Source of the DNA: Cristatella mucedo
Lineage: Eukaryota; Bryozoa; Phylactolaemata; Cristatellidae
Length of the DNA stretch: 64,000 nucleotides
Reading direction: 5' to 3'
Assembly (NCBI GenBank): GCA_009760855.2
Contig: WPIO01000010.1
Span: 5,621,501 to 5,685,500, forward strand
Shown: positions 34,688 through 45,375 of the stretch, piece after piece
How positions within the stretch are numbered: position 1 is the first letter of the stretch
Layout: each line of letters opens with the position of its first letter
Made by a program: the position numbers and the translations under genes
The notes under the pieces: generated by a model
What the model saw: only the letters and a program-made list of their open reading frames with translations
The model's database searches: none
Told to the model about the DNA's origin: nothing

Positions 34688-35510
34688 TGTAATGGGCCAT
34701 GGTGTCCGGGCCCAATACCACTAAGCTCTTGCCCATTGTTTCAGCTAGGTATTTAAGAGTCGAGCGACGCTCGCTCTTGGCCTCGTGTCTTTAGTCTTTG
34801 GTCCGGCTCTGCGCCTCGACGCCGTCGGGCACTCGTTTCTCTGAAAGCGAGGGAGGAGGGCGGGCTGTCCGCCGACGATGGACGGAACAAGACGAGACAG
34901 CGCTAGGAGGATTCGGTGGAACTCCACCGAACACGGTCGTATCGCGTCCGAGCAGGCATTTTGTGTTCTTTCGTGTTTTGTGTGTGCGCGCTAGCACGTG
35001 GTCTCGGCATAGGGATTTGCCGGTGCGAGCTAGGCGTAGTTGGCATCTGTGGAGCCCTAGTTCTCCGGGTAGGGTTTGGGCTCCGGTTCGCGCTTCAGTG
35101 TGGAGAAGTATTTCCTCCACAGGAGTGCTTGAGTTGGCGTGTGTGGAGTATTCCTGCCGCACAGGTGGAAACCGAGTTCTAGTTCTCCGGGTAGGGTTTA
35201 GACTCAGGTTCGCGCTTCAGTGTGGAGGAGTATTCCCTCCGCAAGAGTGTGCAAGTTGGCGTGTTTGGGGTATTCCCTCGGCACAGGTGGGAACGGCTTC
35301 CTAGTTCACCGGTTAGGGTTTAGGGTCCGGGTCGCGCTTAGTGTGGAGGAGTATTCCCTCCGCAAGAGTGTTGGTGCAGTTGAGAGCGTGCGAGGAGTGT
35401 GGAGATAAAGCTGAACTAGACGCGCAGCGACTTTGTGCGCTTGCGAATAAAGTTCAGTAAAATCCCCAATCTGTGTGTCTCGCTTCCAATTCACGCCGCG
35501 GAACACGACC
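34688..35510 (+). mobile_element. Possible solo LTR (promoter, long R region, poly(A) signal)
   Basis: TATTTAAG (34750-34757) sits just before a GAGCG-A-CGCTC hairpin. AATAAA lies at 35446-35451, followed by a GTGTCTCGCTTCC region resembling an LTR end. Between them are 2.6 tandem copies of a 122-bp unit. The TG start near 34688 and the end near 35510 are guesses. I found no convincing target duplication and no adjoining gag-pol. A host promoter or first exon is the alternative. Confidence 0.35.
35057..35373. repeat. 122-bp tandem repeat, about 2.6 copies
   Basis: Units start with CTAGTTC at 35057, 35179 and 35301, an exact 122-bp period. Shared segments include GGTTCGCGCTTCAGTGTGGAG and GTATTCCCTCCGCAAGAGTG. 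The third copy is partial. Confidence 0.93.
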
Positions 35511-36725
35511 CCCTTTAGTAACGGTAGGCAGGTCAGCGCCAGAAACGCTCGTTTCGTGGCGGCCAGCTTATTGCGCGTAGGCACGCACCGAACGGCATTA
35601 GGCGATAGGCTACGCCGCTAGGTAAGCGGCAGGTCAAGCTTACCCCGCCGAGCCTTCGGCGTTACACTACTGAGAGACGCGACGCGCTCCGCCATCGGCA
35701 AACAGCTAAAGGCGTTCGATCAAATGGGAGGCCAAACTTGCTCGAAACCCACCAGCGTGGTCTCATTCTCGTGTGGCGCAGGGCTTTGAGCGGAGTATTG
35801 GGTCGAGTGGAGTCAATATTAGCTAAGCGAGATACCAGGTCAGTCAAACCATCGATCAACGGAGGCGGTACCCGCTTCCGCGGCTTCAGAGACTCTGCTT
35901 CGTCGGCGCAATTAATGCCCGCTCGATTCTGAGACTTGCTAATGCGAAGTTTTCCTCGCTACCTGGCAATTTTACAGCGTACGCACCTCACAATTTGGAT
36001 GAGTTGGCGGGTACGGCAGGTCAGCGCCACGCTGTCGCGCGTTGCTAAGGCAGGCCTCGGAAGGCCCACGTGGGCGGGGTCCGCGGTCTGGTGAGCTGGG
36101 GGTTTAGCCTCCCCTACTCGAAAGACGACCCGGAAGCGGCGAGCCGCGGGTGCCGCGACAGGAACGCCTCTCGGCTACCCTCCCGCTGGTAGCCCGGGAG
36201 CGCGCGCCGGGCGGCTACCGATCGTCTTCCGTGGAGCTGCGGCAAGTTATGCATTGCCGCACACTGGAGGCTCCTCCAGCCGTCCCATAAGGTGTTGCCC
36301 CACCCACAATGGGCTGCTGGCAGTGTTTCTTTTCTTTTCAGACGAACACTAAGGCTGCTGGAGCGACACGCCTTTTGAGTGCGCGGTGTGTGTAGGTTTC
36401 TAGTCGAGGCAATGACGTCTCTTTAGATGTGCTCCACTGACATTGGCAGAGGTGCCAATGAGGTTATGTCTTATACGCTGGCCGAAAGGAGTATGCAGAA
36501 CGGCACACCTAGCTGACGAGCAATGTAAGCCCTTCAGAAATGAGGCTGCGCCAATTTATCTGGACAGGGCGACGCCTGCATGGCGACCAGCTCCTAAGCC
36601 TTCTTAGCTCCTAAGCGTTTCCGGTTCTCAACCTTCCTAATTCCGCAACCCTATAATACAGTTGCTTATGTCGTGGCTACACTCAATCATAAAATTGTGT
36701 GCAAACGTAAAAATGCGTGTTTTCG
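35511..36725. other. Unassigned stretch, GC-rich
   Basis: No gene recognised. GGCAGGTCAGCGCCA occurs at about 35527 and again near 36019, suggesting a duplicated or repetitive component. Confidence 0.35.
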
Positions 36726-36850
36726 TATAACAATAATAATAACAATACCTTTGATAAAGCGCCCTCAGAGAACTCGATCTCTTTCTTGGCGCTTTAGATT
36801 GGCTGCAAAGGAAACACGATGGAATAGCGAGTGGTCTCATGCGATGGTCT
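36726..36850 (-). mobile_element. LINE 3' tail, severely 5'-truncated
   Basis: An ATAATAATAA tract, then TTGATAAAGCGCCCTCAGAG, the stem-loop, and the first bases of the 3' UTR (GGCTGCAAAGGAAACACGAT). Confidence 0.8.
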
Positions 36851-37543
36851 CAGGCGACTTCGTGAAAGAGTTGTTCGACCACCAAAGGGGTCGCGATCCA
36901 ACGATTGAGAACCGCTGAATGGTTGAGAATCGCTTAGAACCTAAGCGACTCCCTTGGTGAAAGGACTACCAATCTTTTCCTCAGCAGATGCTTTAATTAA
37001 AGTGCCTTGCAGCTCGCTTTTTTTGGGAATTCTCTGTCTTTCTTAGTTGGTGCCATTAATCTATTTTCGGCATGTCTCTAAAGGGGCCCATCGCGATTTT
37101 TTGAGAACGTCAGAGGTGGGCGCTGCGCCTTCAACAAACAGGCTAAACCACTTTTTTCAAAGCAGGCTATCACTTTTAGGGGTTGCCGCCATATTCGCAC
37201 AAGGGTTGGTGAGGCCTTCCGAAACACACAGTTTTGGCAGCTTCACAATCTGCCTCCGATGGCTGCCTCTACGCTTAAAGAAAGCAGGCCATAGAGGCAC
37301 CCTTCGGGCTAAGCCTCTCGAGCTCTCCATTTCCGAGAGGTTTGACGGAGGCTGAAGAAACAGACTCGGCAAAACCCCCGCAGCGTTGTGCTTTTGTGAT
37401 TCGGTCTGTTCAGGAAACGACCCGGCCTCTCCTTGGCGCTCCGCATGCAGGTGTGCTAAACGCACTCATTCATAGAGCCGAAGAAAAGCTTTGGAGGCCA
37501 TCGCTTCCACTCGTAGCGGACAATACCAAATCATCCGCTGAAC
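36851..37543. other. Unassigned stretch
   Basis: Open frames of about 100 codons on both strands, with no recognisable features. Confidence 0.35.
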
Positions 37544-37587
37544 GGCTCGAGCCCACGACCTGGCCGGTGAAGTGCGAGCACCTTAAT
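37544..37587 (-). mobile_element. SINE1 head fragment
   Basis: GGCTCGAGCCCACGACCTGG followed by GTGCGAGCACCTTAA: the B-box and A-box complements of SINE1 without the tail. Confidence 0.6.
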
Positions 37588-37598
37588 GATAATAATAC

Positions 37599-37765
37599 TA
37601 GCCGGTTTAAAAGCCTGCTTTGCAAAGCGACAGGCTAGCCTGTTGGCTATCACCACCGCTTGCAGCGGCGATAAAGAACCACCGCAGGATTCGAACCAAC
37701 GACCTCGGCATGACCTCGCGACTGAGGTCGTGAAAAGCAACCGCCTTGTCTAGTGTGCCATCGCG
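37599..37765 (-). mobile_element. SINE2 copy
   Basis: Body CTGTTGGCTATCACCACCGC, then the B-box complement GGATTCGAACCAACGACC, then AGTGTGCCATCGCGG at the head. It carries an extra GCATGACCTCG segment. The tail reads GCCGGTTTAAAAGCCTGC, diverged from the standard. Confidence 0.82.
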
Positions 37766-38779
37766 GATCACCTACCTTACCCCTGGGCTAGCACCCAGAG
37801 GAGCGGGCTCTACTGTCCGGTTGTGAGACGCCGATGGGGTCGGCCGGTCGCGCCTAGCGCCGCCGCAAATGGCTGAATGGGTGCACTGAAAGGGCATTGA
37901 GTTGTCGAGCTAGCGAGGTGCTGGAGAGGCGACGGCTGTGGCGGCGACTACGAACGTCGGCGGCTGATGGACGCGACACTGCGACCAGCGGGAACGAAGG
38001 CCGATACTCTGCCTCCTGGGCGAGCAGAGATCGATTCTCGACGGTGGACAATGAACTGCAGCAAATAAAAAAAGTCGCCTCACCGAAAGGCGAAACGAGA
38101 GCCGACCGTTCATCGAACGCAGATGAGCGCCATCTGAACAAGGCGCTCGGCTAAAGGCGAGACGCCGCTCGACTCGTTCGTGCAGTTCTGTCCTCGATTT
38201 GTGCATCGGCGCTTCCGGTAGCAGTGGCAAGCTCGCCTTCGCGTCCTGACCAGGGGCGGGGGACTTCGGGCACGCCGAGATTCCTCAGCTGCCGAGCAGG
38301 CTGAACATGCGAAACGAGCGTCATCACCCGCCCGCGCTCGCAGCTGACCGTCGCTTTGCGATCGCGTCGGAGAGCGCTGGCAAGCGTTCTTTAGATTGAC
38401 GCGTTTATTCTAGCATCGTAAATGAGCGCTCGGATCGCCGGGATACAGCAGAATGTACGCTCCATAGTTCAGCGTCAGAGCCATTCGGCGCCTGGTGACC
38501 ATATAAATAAAGCAGGCGGTAAGTGGAAGTGAAGCGCTGGCGGAATAAAAATGATATGAATAAGAAAGGGCCAGTGACATGCACGATATCAAGAACGCAA
38601 CTGCAAGGAAGTATTTTGCTGAGGCCAGCATGCTAAAGCAAACATGAGTAAACTCGTTAAGTAAGGCATTTGGCAAGTAACATGCTCTGAATCATGCATA
38701 GCTAAGCACGCAAAGCATGCTGAAACAAAAAAAGACGTTCACTGGTGCGAAGGTGACCAGAAAAAAAAGCTGACCAAAG
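37766..38779. other. Unassigned stretch
   Basis: GC-rich to about 38400. Open frames of about 100 codons are unassignable. Confidence 0.35.
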
Positions 38780-39320
38780 CAGATTCGTCTTCAGCGGAGA
38801 CTTAAAAAATTCGAGGTCATTCCAGGTACTGACCTCACCAGGAGGTGAGTTCCAAACATTCTGTGCATACAGGCTGAAGGCTCGATTGCTAACAACTTTC
38901 AATTTAGAAGCGTGGGACGGCGAGATGACTATTTGCTGAGGAGCTGGGAGTGCGAGAGCACGTGACTGGAGGAGCAAAGAGGTCGTATTTGTAGGCTGGT
39001 GCAAGCGAGCGAAGCGGCATGCGAGCCAGATAGAGGATCATGAAATAAATTCGATCGATTAGACAGAACTGGTTGAAGTGACGTGATTGTGCAGCTGCAC
39101 CACTTACGAGAGACCAGACGAGCTGCTTATTTTTGCACCAGTTGCAGACGATTAAGGACACAGGCCGGGAGTCCTGAATACAAGGATTGCAGTAATATAG
39201 AGGCGATTCCTACCAACGCTTGTGCTCTGGCTGTCGCACTCTGCTCAAAGCAGGGCCTGATATTGGCGATGCTCTTTAGCTGAAATTAGGCCAACTTCAA
39301 AGTTAACATTGTCACGAAAG
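38780..39320 (-). mobile_element. Old divergent LINE fragment
   Basis: Minus-strand frames give SNRAFSLYAQNVWNS, then FKSPLKTNLLWSAF, the ORF2 C-terminus pattern (RAFSSYAPTAWNSLP and FKRNLKTHLFRTAF in the 11951 copy). Around 39150 and 39270 are equivalents of the NWCKNKQ and LKSIANI segments. Divergence is much higher than in the other copies, so this is an older insertion or a sister subfamily. Confidence 0.7.
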
Positions 39321-39524
39321 AGCCAGCATTTGACACCGCAGGCACGCTTTGACGAATACACCACAATCTCGCAATACAGAGCGGCAGTGTCGGAGACATT
39401 GTTGAATCAGCTAAGCCTTATCTGTAAAAGCCCTGATGCCACACTGACAGTATGTCGGCAGCTGGTGTTTTAGTACCGCCGCCTGCGGACGTTGCCGAGG
39501 AACCATCCCTACTGCCACTCATCA

Positions 39525-39680
39525 TATGAGCATGCCAACCCTGTGCTTGTCGTCTCCAATCGTGTTACGCATATTGTTGTATTATTGTTATAATAATAAT
39601 GCACTTGATAAAGTGCCCTCAGAGAACGCAATCATTTTCTAAGTGCTTTACTTTTGCTGCAAAGGGAGTACATTCTGTAA
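39525..39680. mobile_element. LINE 3' UTR fragment (+) abutting an inverted LINE tail (-)
   Basis: 39525-39585 reads like plus-strand 3' UTR (CATGCCAACCCTGTGCTTGTC). At 39590 an ATAATAATGCACTTGATAAAG minus-strand tail begins with the stem-loop. Two pieces are joined tail-to-tail. Confidence 0.65.
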
Positions 39681-39904
39681 GCGTTTTACTTTAATCTCCA
39701 GCCTATTTTAGGCCTTAAGTAGGTCTCGCTGTCAGATTAACTCCATCTCTCGCTTCGACTTGACTAATGAGCCCGCTTTAGTCAAAACCAGCCGAATCCG
39801 AATGCCCGCGTATGCGGCTACCAGCGGAGCCGCTCCTTTGCTGATTAGCAAGCAGCGGGGCCAAGGGGGGAGGGGCAGGGCGCAGCTGCTTCCTGCATTC
39901 CTTT
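39681..39904. other. Short unassigned spacer
   Basis: May continue the gypsy element past the recognisable Pol region, but I see no alignable motif. Confidence 0.3.
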
Positions 39905-40830
39905 AGCTGACGATTGCCAGCGCCGCTTGAGTAGCTCAAAGTGCTGTTCCGGTGTCCGTTCCCAGATGAACGGCATCCCTGCTATAGGTAATTCACGGGC
40001 AATGAGGCGGCCAACTCAGCAAATCCCTCTGCGAAGCAGTGATAGTTGGACGCCAAGCCCAAAAAAAGGAGGCGGAGCTGCCACACCGACGTCAGCGCCG
40101 ATTAGTCGCTGCTGCGACCTAGTCACCTTATTTGAGCCCGGGCATGTGCCATTATCAATTATGCGCCTTAGCCACCTCAACTTGTCCTACCTGAGGTTAC
40201 AGTTACAATCGAAAAGCATCGCGCCGGCCGTTTGCAACCGGTAAAAACCCGCGTGTTCAAATGATTGATGCGCTCCGCCTCGCTGCTGCTGCTGCTGTTG
40301 CTGCTGTTGCTGTGGACCATCACGCCGCCTAAATAAATTTGAGCGAAGGACAAATCACGAAAACTGAGTCCGTTATACGCTGGAATGTGGCCGAAGTCCA
40401 GTATAATCCGAACGGCATCCTCGGGAAGGCAAATGCGCCGAGGCTTGGCCCGGGCGTGAACTCCGTCTTTTATAGATCGCGGGCTGTGGCGGCGCTTGCC
40501 AGTATCCCGAGTTCATGTACAGAGCGCTGAATATGCAGTAGAGGCGATCCCGGATCTCGTCCGGCAGAGCGGCATGGAATAAGCGCCCTTCGAAGTCCGC
40601 TAATTGAGCTCTCGGTAGTCTTCCGCTAAATGCTCGCCGCCATTTTTATCAGGCGTGTAGACAGTGGGCGCCAAGGATGGACTCGAGCTCGGGCAGCTGA
40701 GGCCATCCTGCTTCAACACAATATTTAAGAGTTTTTCACGCAAGTCCAGCAGAATTTGTCGCGAAGAGACTCGTACTGGTACGCCATACCCTTTTGGGAC
40801 TACACTTATAAACGAGATCTGTCGCAACTG
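39905..40830 (-). pseudogene. Ty3/gypsy Pol remnant (RT to start of RNase H)
   Basis: Minus-strand frames, read from high to low coordinates, follow gypsy RT order. PSSSPSLAPTVYTPDKNGG and EDYRELN lie near 40600-40700, SGYWQ near 40515, and FPRMPFGLYWTSATFQRITD near 40370-40430. The active-site strand near 40325, a CNLR..DKLRWL and DKV-type connection near 40130-40200, FLGLASNYHCFAEGFAELAA near 40000-40050, and GMPFIWERTPEQHFELLK near 39920-39970 follow. Frames change several times and stops interrupt. The catalytic Asp-Asp is Gly-Gly here (codons at 40324-40329). A CTG/CAG tract has grown next to it. No LTRs were found, so this is a dead fragment. Confidence 0.85.
40282..40312. repeat. Short (GCT)n tract inside the gypsy remnant
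   Basis: About ten GCT/GTT triplets. On the Pol strand they add a poly-Ser/Asn run just after the active-site strand. Confidence 0.9.
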
Positions 40831-41106
40831 GTCGGTATCGGAAGAGGGCGCGAAACTTGCCGACCACTCCTTTGTAGGACTAAAGGGCAGACAGTGGTAT
40901 CCGTCGCCTCATCCACGTCGAGCGACGGTAAGAAGAATGGACCTCGAGTTCCCGAGTCGCGCTCGATGACGCTAGCCACTGGCGCGGCGTCGGAATCCTG
41001 CCGCAGCAATTTAAAGCGCAGGCGAAATCTTCTTCTGAGGGCTCTAGCAGTTGTAGCGGAGCCCCTTGTGACATTGCAAATCAGTGACTAAGATCATGTC
41101 TACCCC

Positions 41107-41768
41107 GGTTGCAGGACATTTCCCACCCCCACGACGTTCTCCCCCCCCCCGACATTTCCCCCCAGGTGGACCCTAGGGCAATACCCCCCGAAGACATTTC
41201 CCCCTATGTTGACGAATGTATAAATAGGAATACAGAGATATATATATATATATATTTATTTATATATATATATATGATCAAAAGAAGTTCACATCTATTT
41301 AAATTAAATCAACTCAGTAAAAGCGGCGACTCAATAGCACGACCGACGGAGGCGGTACGGCCAGCGAAACGCCCGGGTGCAGCAATGACTGCGGTGGCGG
41401 CGGCGGTGAGGTTTGGATTGGCGGTAGCCAGCGTTGCCGATGTCGGGAGGGGCGGCGGCGTCGGCGGCGGCGGCCGAGGATTCTGCTACGCACTCGCGGC
41501 TGCTGCCGAGAGCGTCTGCTGCAGGCCACTCGGGCAGAGCTTTGACCTTGCACTTGTTGGTCTGCCGAAAAGCAGGGCCACAACAACCGCATTTCTAATG
41601 ACGGTAATGTAGTAATATGTTATTTATGATATACTATATAATATTTTAACAAGATATGTAAACAATAAAGTTTATATCATGGCGTTTCCATACGGGTGGG
41701 GAGGAAATGCCCTACCTCAGGAGGAAATGTCCTACCCCCAGGGGGGGGGGGGCGAATGTCCGTACCCC
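41107..41768. mobile_element. Non-autonomous Mutator-like DNA transposon (candidate)
   Basis: Flanked by identical 9-bp GTCTACCCC repeats at 41098-41106 and 41769-41777, a target duplication length typical of Mutator-like elements. Both ends carry inverted arrays of a GACATTTCCCC-type motif: left GGACATTTCCC, GACATTTCCCCCC, GACATTTCCCCC; right GGAGGAAATGCCC, GGAGGAAATGTCC, GCGAATGTCC. The interior has a TA/TTTA tract (about 41240-41275) and a GC-rich block (about 41335-41600). No transposase is present. The two outermost ends match only around GGACATT, so the TIR is imperfect. Confidence 0.6.
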
Positions 41769-41830
41769 GTCTACCCCGCCTAGGTCTCTTCCGAAGACAA
41801 CGTTACGGTAGACAGACCTTACCTCACTAA

Positions 41831-41981
41831 GCTTGTTTGGTCCAGCGGTTAAAATGCTCGCCCCCACCAAGGTCTGGCTGAGGTCGTGGGCTCGAGCCCC
41901 GAGGCGTATGTGAAGCGCCTGAATAGAGATTAAGTTCTCTTGGGGCGCTATACAAATGAATTACATTTATTTATTTATTTT
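41831..41981 (+). mobile_element. SINE1 copy (clean)
   Basis: Head GTTTGGTCCAGCGGTTAAAA, box GGGCTCGAGCCCC, tail AAGCGCCTGAATAGAGATTA and GTTCTCTTGGGGCGCTAT, then an ATTT-rich end. This is a good reference for the family. Confidence 0.93.
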
Positions 41982-42370
41982 AAGAACTTGGTGTCACCTG
42001 TCTCCGATCGCTCGAAAAAGCCGGTTGATCCCTGTTCTTAAGGTTGTGCAGGTCGGTCGGTGCGAAGTGTGTGTACAGCTGCGGGCCGCCACTTCCTTAA
42101 GTTGAGATGCGAAAGAGCCGTTGTCGGCTAACGCTGGAATTGCTTTATCGCTGACAACGACAATCATGCACGTCGAACGCAATAGTGGCCAGCTGAGCGT
42201 GGCAAATTAAAAAATTTACAATATACTAGAGCTCACTGCCCGTGTGCTCGCTTAGCTGAGTCATAGTAGAATTACAAGTCTATTACACGTCACTCCTGAA
42301 AGTGCTGGTCGCCATCTTTCCGTGTGACGGAATGACGGATGGATTTTCTCTCTTTAGTTAGTAGGGATTA
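41982..42370. other. Unassigned stretch
   Basis: Nothing recognised. Confidence 0.4.
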
Positions 42371-42816
42371 TTCATAACTCGGGTGTACTGTATAGCGCCC
42401 TAGTAGAACTTAAACTGCATCCAGGGACTTCACATATGCCGCTGAGTTCAAGCCCACGACCTCAGTCGTCAAATGCATTCATCACAACCTCGATCAATAC
42501 AGGCTGTAGTTTGGTTCGGACATCACCGAGCCAGCCGATGAACAGCGCCAACGGTTTATTGCACAAGGCACGGAGCAGCAAGACGCACGACTGCCTTTGC
42601 ACCCTTCTCACACTCGAGTCTCTTCCCTACGATGGTGAATCCACCATCTGTTCACCAGCGGGCTATCGGCCTGCGTCGACACCTCATTAGAAGCTGACCA
42701 CAGCTGTGCACGGGCCCCTCTCGGGGATGCTCCCACCAGCTGTTGAGGAAAGGAGCGGTACCAGCACGCATGCAATCGAACTACACAGGCGAGCACCTTA
42801 ACCCCTGGGCATAACC
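42371..42816 (-). mobile_element. SINE1 copy split by a 290-bp insertion
   Basis: 42371-42495 holds the tail (ATAGCGCCCTAGTAGAACTT), the B-box complement, and the GTCAAATGCATTC insert typical of the copy at 43502. The A-box complement resumes at 42786 (AGGCGAGCACCTTAACCCCT). The intervening 42496-42785 is unrelated and unidentified. Confidence 0.7.
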
Positions 42817-43501
42817 ACGGCTGCACAACGCGGTACCTCACAGGGCTCGCGCTCCAAACTCTCGGCTTCGCGGTACTCGCGGCTGCTGCGGAGCCTCGTC
42901 CGTTACCCCTGCGGCAACCATCCGGAGAGCTTCCGGTCACGCTTCGCGCCAGCCATTGCGGCTGGCTCAGCGACGGGCTAAATGTCTGCGAAAAACGAGC
43001 CTAACAAAGAAGCCTAACAGTGCAGAGTTCGCACGCTGGGGCCGATCGGCCGTCCTACAGCGGCGGCATTATTCCGGTCGCCGGCTACCCCGTCTGCTAC
43101 CGGTCCTAGCGTAGCGGGAGAGAAGACACTCCCGCTCATTCCTCTCGCGGCCTGATTCCATTGGCCCTGAGAGGGAGCACGGATTTTCATCCGGAAGCGG
43201 CAAGACCCAAAAGATTTGGTTTAGGGGGCAATATCGGCCAGATTTTTATGTAGAGGAAGCAACCCGCAAGTAATGAACAACTATGACGAAATATCCTAGT
43301 GAAAATGTGACGAGAACTAGCGTGATTTTTCATCAAGCGGAAACAGGACATCGATTCGTCATGGGTGACGTGTCGGGCTTTCGCGACGAATGGCTGGTAC
43401 GAGACTACGTGAGCTAGCAAAATTCAGGCAATCCGACAGGGCGGTGCCCTCGTCGTACGCCATGATTTATACAGCAGAAACGAGCACTGGACGACTTAAA
43501 G
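42817..43501. other. Unassigned stretch
   Basis: No gene recognised. A TTTTTATGTAG...CCCGCAAG segment near 43240 resembles 23520-23550, hinting at a shared low-copy repeat. Confidence 0.35.
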
Positions 43502-43669
43502 GAAATAAAAAAAATATAACTCATTTGTAAAAACGACCTAAGAGAACTTAATCTCTATCCCGGCTCTTCACATAAGCCGCAGGGCTCAAGGCCACGACCT
43601 CGGCTGTCAAATGCATTCGCATCGACCTCGGTCGTTAAAGGCGAGCACCTTAATCCCTGGGCCAAACCG
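43502..43669 (-). mobile_element. SINE1 copy, subtype with longer insert between boxes
   Basis: Tail CGACCTAAGAGAACTTAATC, B-box complement GGGCTCAAGGCCACGACC, then an extra TGTCAAATGCATTCGCATCG segment, then the A-box complement CCTTAATCCCTGGGCCAAACC. It shares this insert with the split copy at 42371. Confidence 0.82.
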
Positions 43670-44502
43670 GAGCGGCGGCAAGCTATCGAGAAGGCGTTCT
43701 CGCCTGAGGAGGGCCGTGGTGGGTGCCCACGCGACATGGAAAGCCTTCCTGCAGGATGGTGAGCCGGTAAGGAACTTCGTCGTCTACTTGAAGGCATAAG
43801 GGTTGGCTCAATAAGGGGTGGGGAAATGGCCAGGGGTGAAGCCAGGATTTTCAGGTTGAGGGCGACGGTTCAGGTGGGGGATGCAAAGGTCCCTTACCCT
43901 CCCCCACCCAAGCCCTGGGGGACATCTGCCTCAGGATGTAGGTACTTCTTTCTGTCCGTGGGGGAATTACCCCTGCCACCTGACTCTGCCACTGGGAATG
44001 GCCCCCAAGCCCCTCGGCGACGAGGGCGGCCACGGTAGTGGGGGGGGGGCATTCTCATTTTACTAGGATCGTCGCGGTGGGAGTTATTCTTTTCAAACAG
44101 GTCTAACGAGGCTTGCCGAGCCCCGGAACGTAACATCGTGTAACGTCTCTCCGTCTGTAAATCGGCTAAGACTACGCGGGTGTTTCGCACACTAGTTCTC
44201 TGGAGCGCACTCGGGGCCTATGCAGCTTTCGGCACGAGTAGCCAACCGGCTACATCTCACGCAACAAAGAGGAATAGATGAGGAATAGAAGGAAATGGAA
44301 ACAAAGGGAACAAAGAGGAATAGAAGGATAGAGCGGATGTGCCACACTAGGGAGCATTAGAGTAGACGTTGCTACCGAACGACTTAACGCTCTTTAAATT
44401 TGTGGCACGTTCGTGCTTTGGCCAATATAGGTTGGCTCTTTAATGGAAGCTTTTTCGAGCATGCCACTGAATTACGACCTTTGGTTCGGCCGACTGCACT
44501 TC
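43670..44502. other. Unassigned stretch
   Basis: GC-rich to about 44200, with a GA-rich run near 44270-44330. No supported gene. Confidence 0.35.
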
Positions 44503-45375
44503 GATAATAATAATGATAATAATACTAATGCATTTTATATAGCATCCTCAGAGAACTCAATCTCTTTCTAGGCACTTTACATTCACTGCAAAGGAAGCAC
44601 GATCGAATGTTTAGTGGTAGCATGTTCAATAAACAACAAGAATAACCAGGTTGGGATGACATGCAAAGGGTCAGCATGCAAATATGGTTAGTGGCAGCAT
44701 GCACAGTGTCAGCACGCATAAGCACACAAAGGACGAATCGCAGGGACCCACTAAATGCTGTGATAAATATATGCGTTTTTAGTATTTTTTTAAATGTGGA
44801 CAAGTCAGGATATGTCGTGACGCAAGTCGGGAGTGCGTTCCAGGCTTGGGGAACATAAAAACTAACGGCACGGTCTCCAAAGGATATGAGATTTGTACGA
44901 GGTATGGGTAAACAATTAGATTACGAAAAACGCGTAGTACGATGCTTAGCCTGGTAAGGGAGTAGATCCGATAGGTAGGCTGGAGCCAAATAATGAAAGG
45001 ACGTAAAAGTGAGTGACAGAACTTTGAAGTCGATGGGTTGACCGAGAACCAGTGCAGGTCGGCGAGAACGGCTGTGATGTGACAACTGAGACCTCTCGTG
45101 ACAGACAAGCCTAGCTGCAGAGTTTTGCACCAGCTGTTAGCGCCTTAGTGCACAGGCCGGTAGACCAGCAAGCAGTGAGTTACAGAAGTCAAGAAAGGAT
45201 TCACAAATGCATTGAGCAATTTAGATGTTGCATGCTTGTCTAAACAAGCACAAATTTTAGCGATGCTTAGTAGCTGAAAGTAGGCAGACTAGACTGTGGA
45301 GCTGACGAAATCGTCAAATGAGAGGTCACTGTGGGACAAAACGCCTTGATTTCGTGCAGATTCAACAGGAGATAC
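44503..45375 (-). mobile_element. L2/CR1-like LINE, 3' part (split by a DNA transposon)
   Basis: An ATAATAATGATAATAATAC tract, tail stem-loop, 3' UTR and broken ORF2 C-terminus run up to the SPVES-like segment at about 45370. The element continues at 46019 after a 643-bp insertion. Confidence 0.9.

Noticed and set aside
35311..35325. TTAGGGTTTAGGG telomere-like motif
   Set aside because: Two units inside a variable part of the 122-bp tandem repeat. The other copies read differently, so it is not a telomeric tract.
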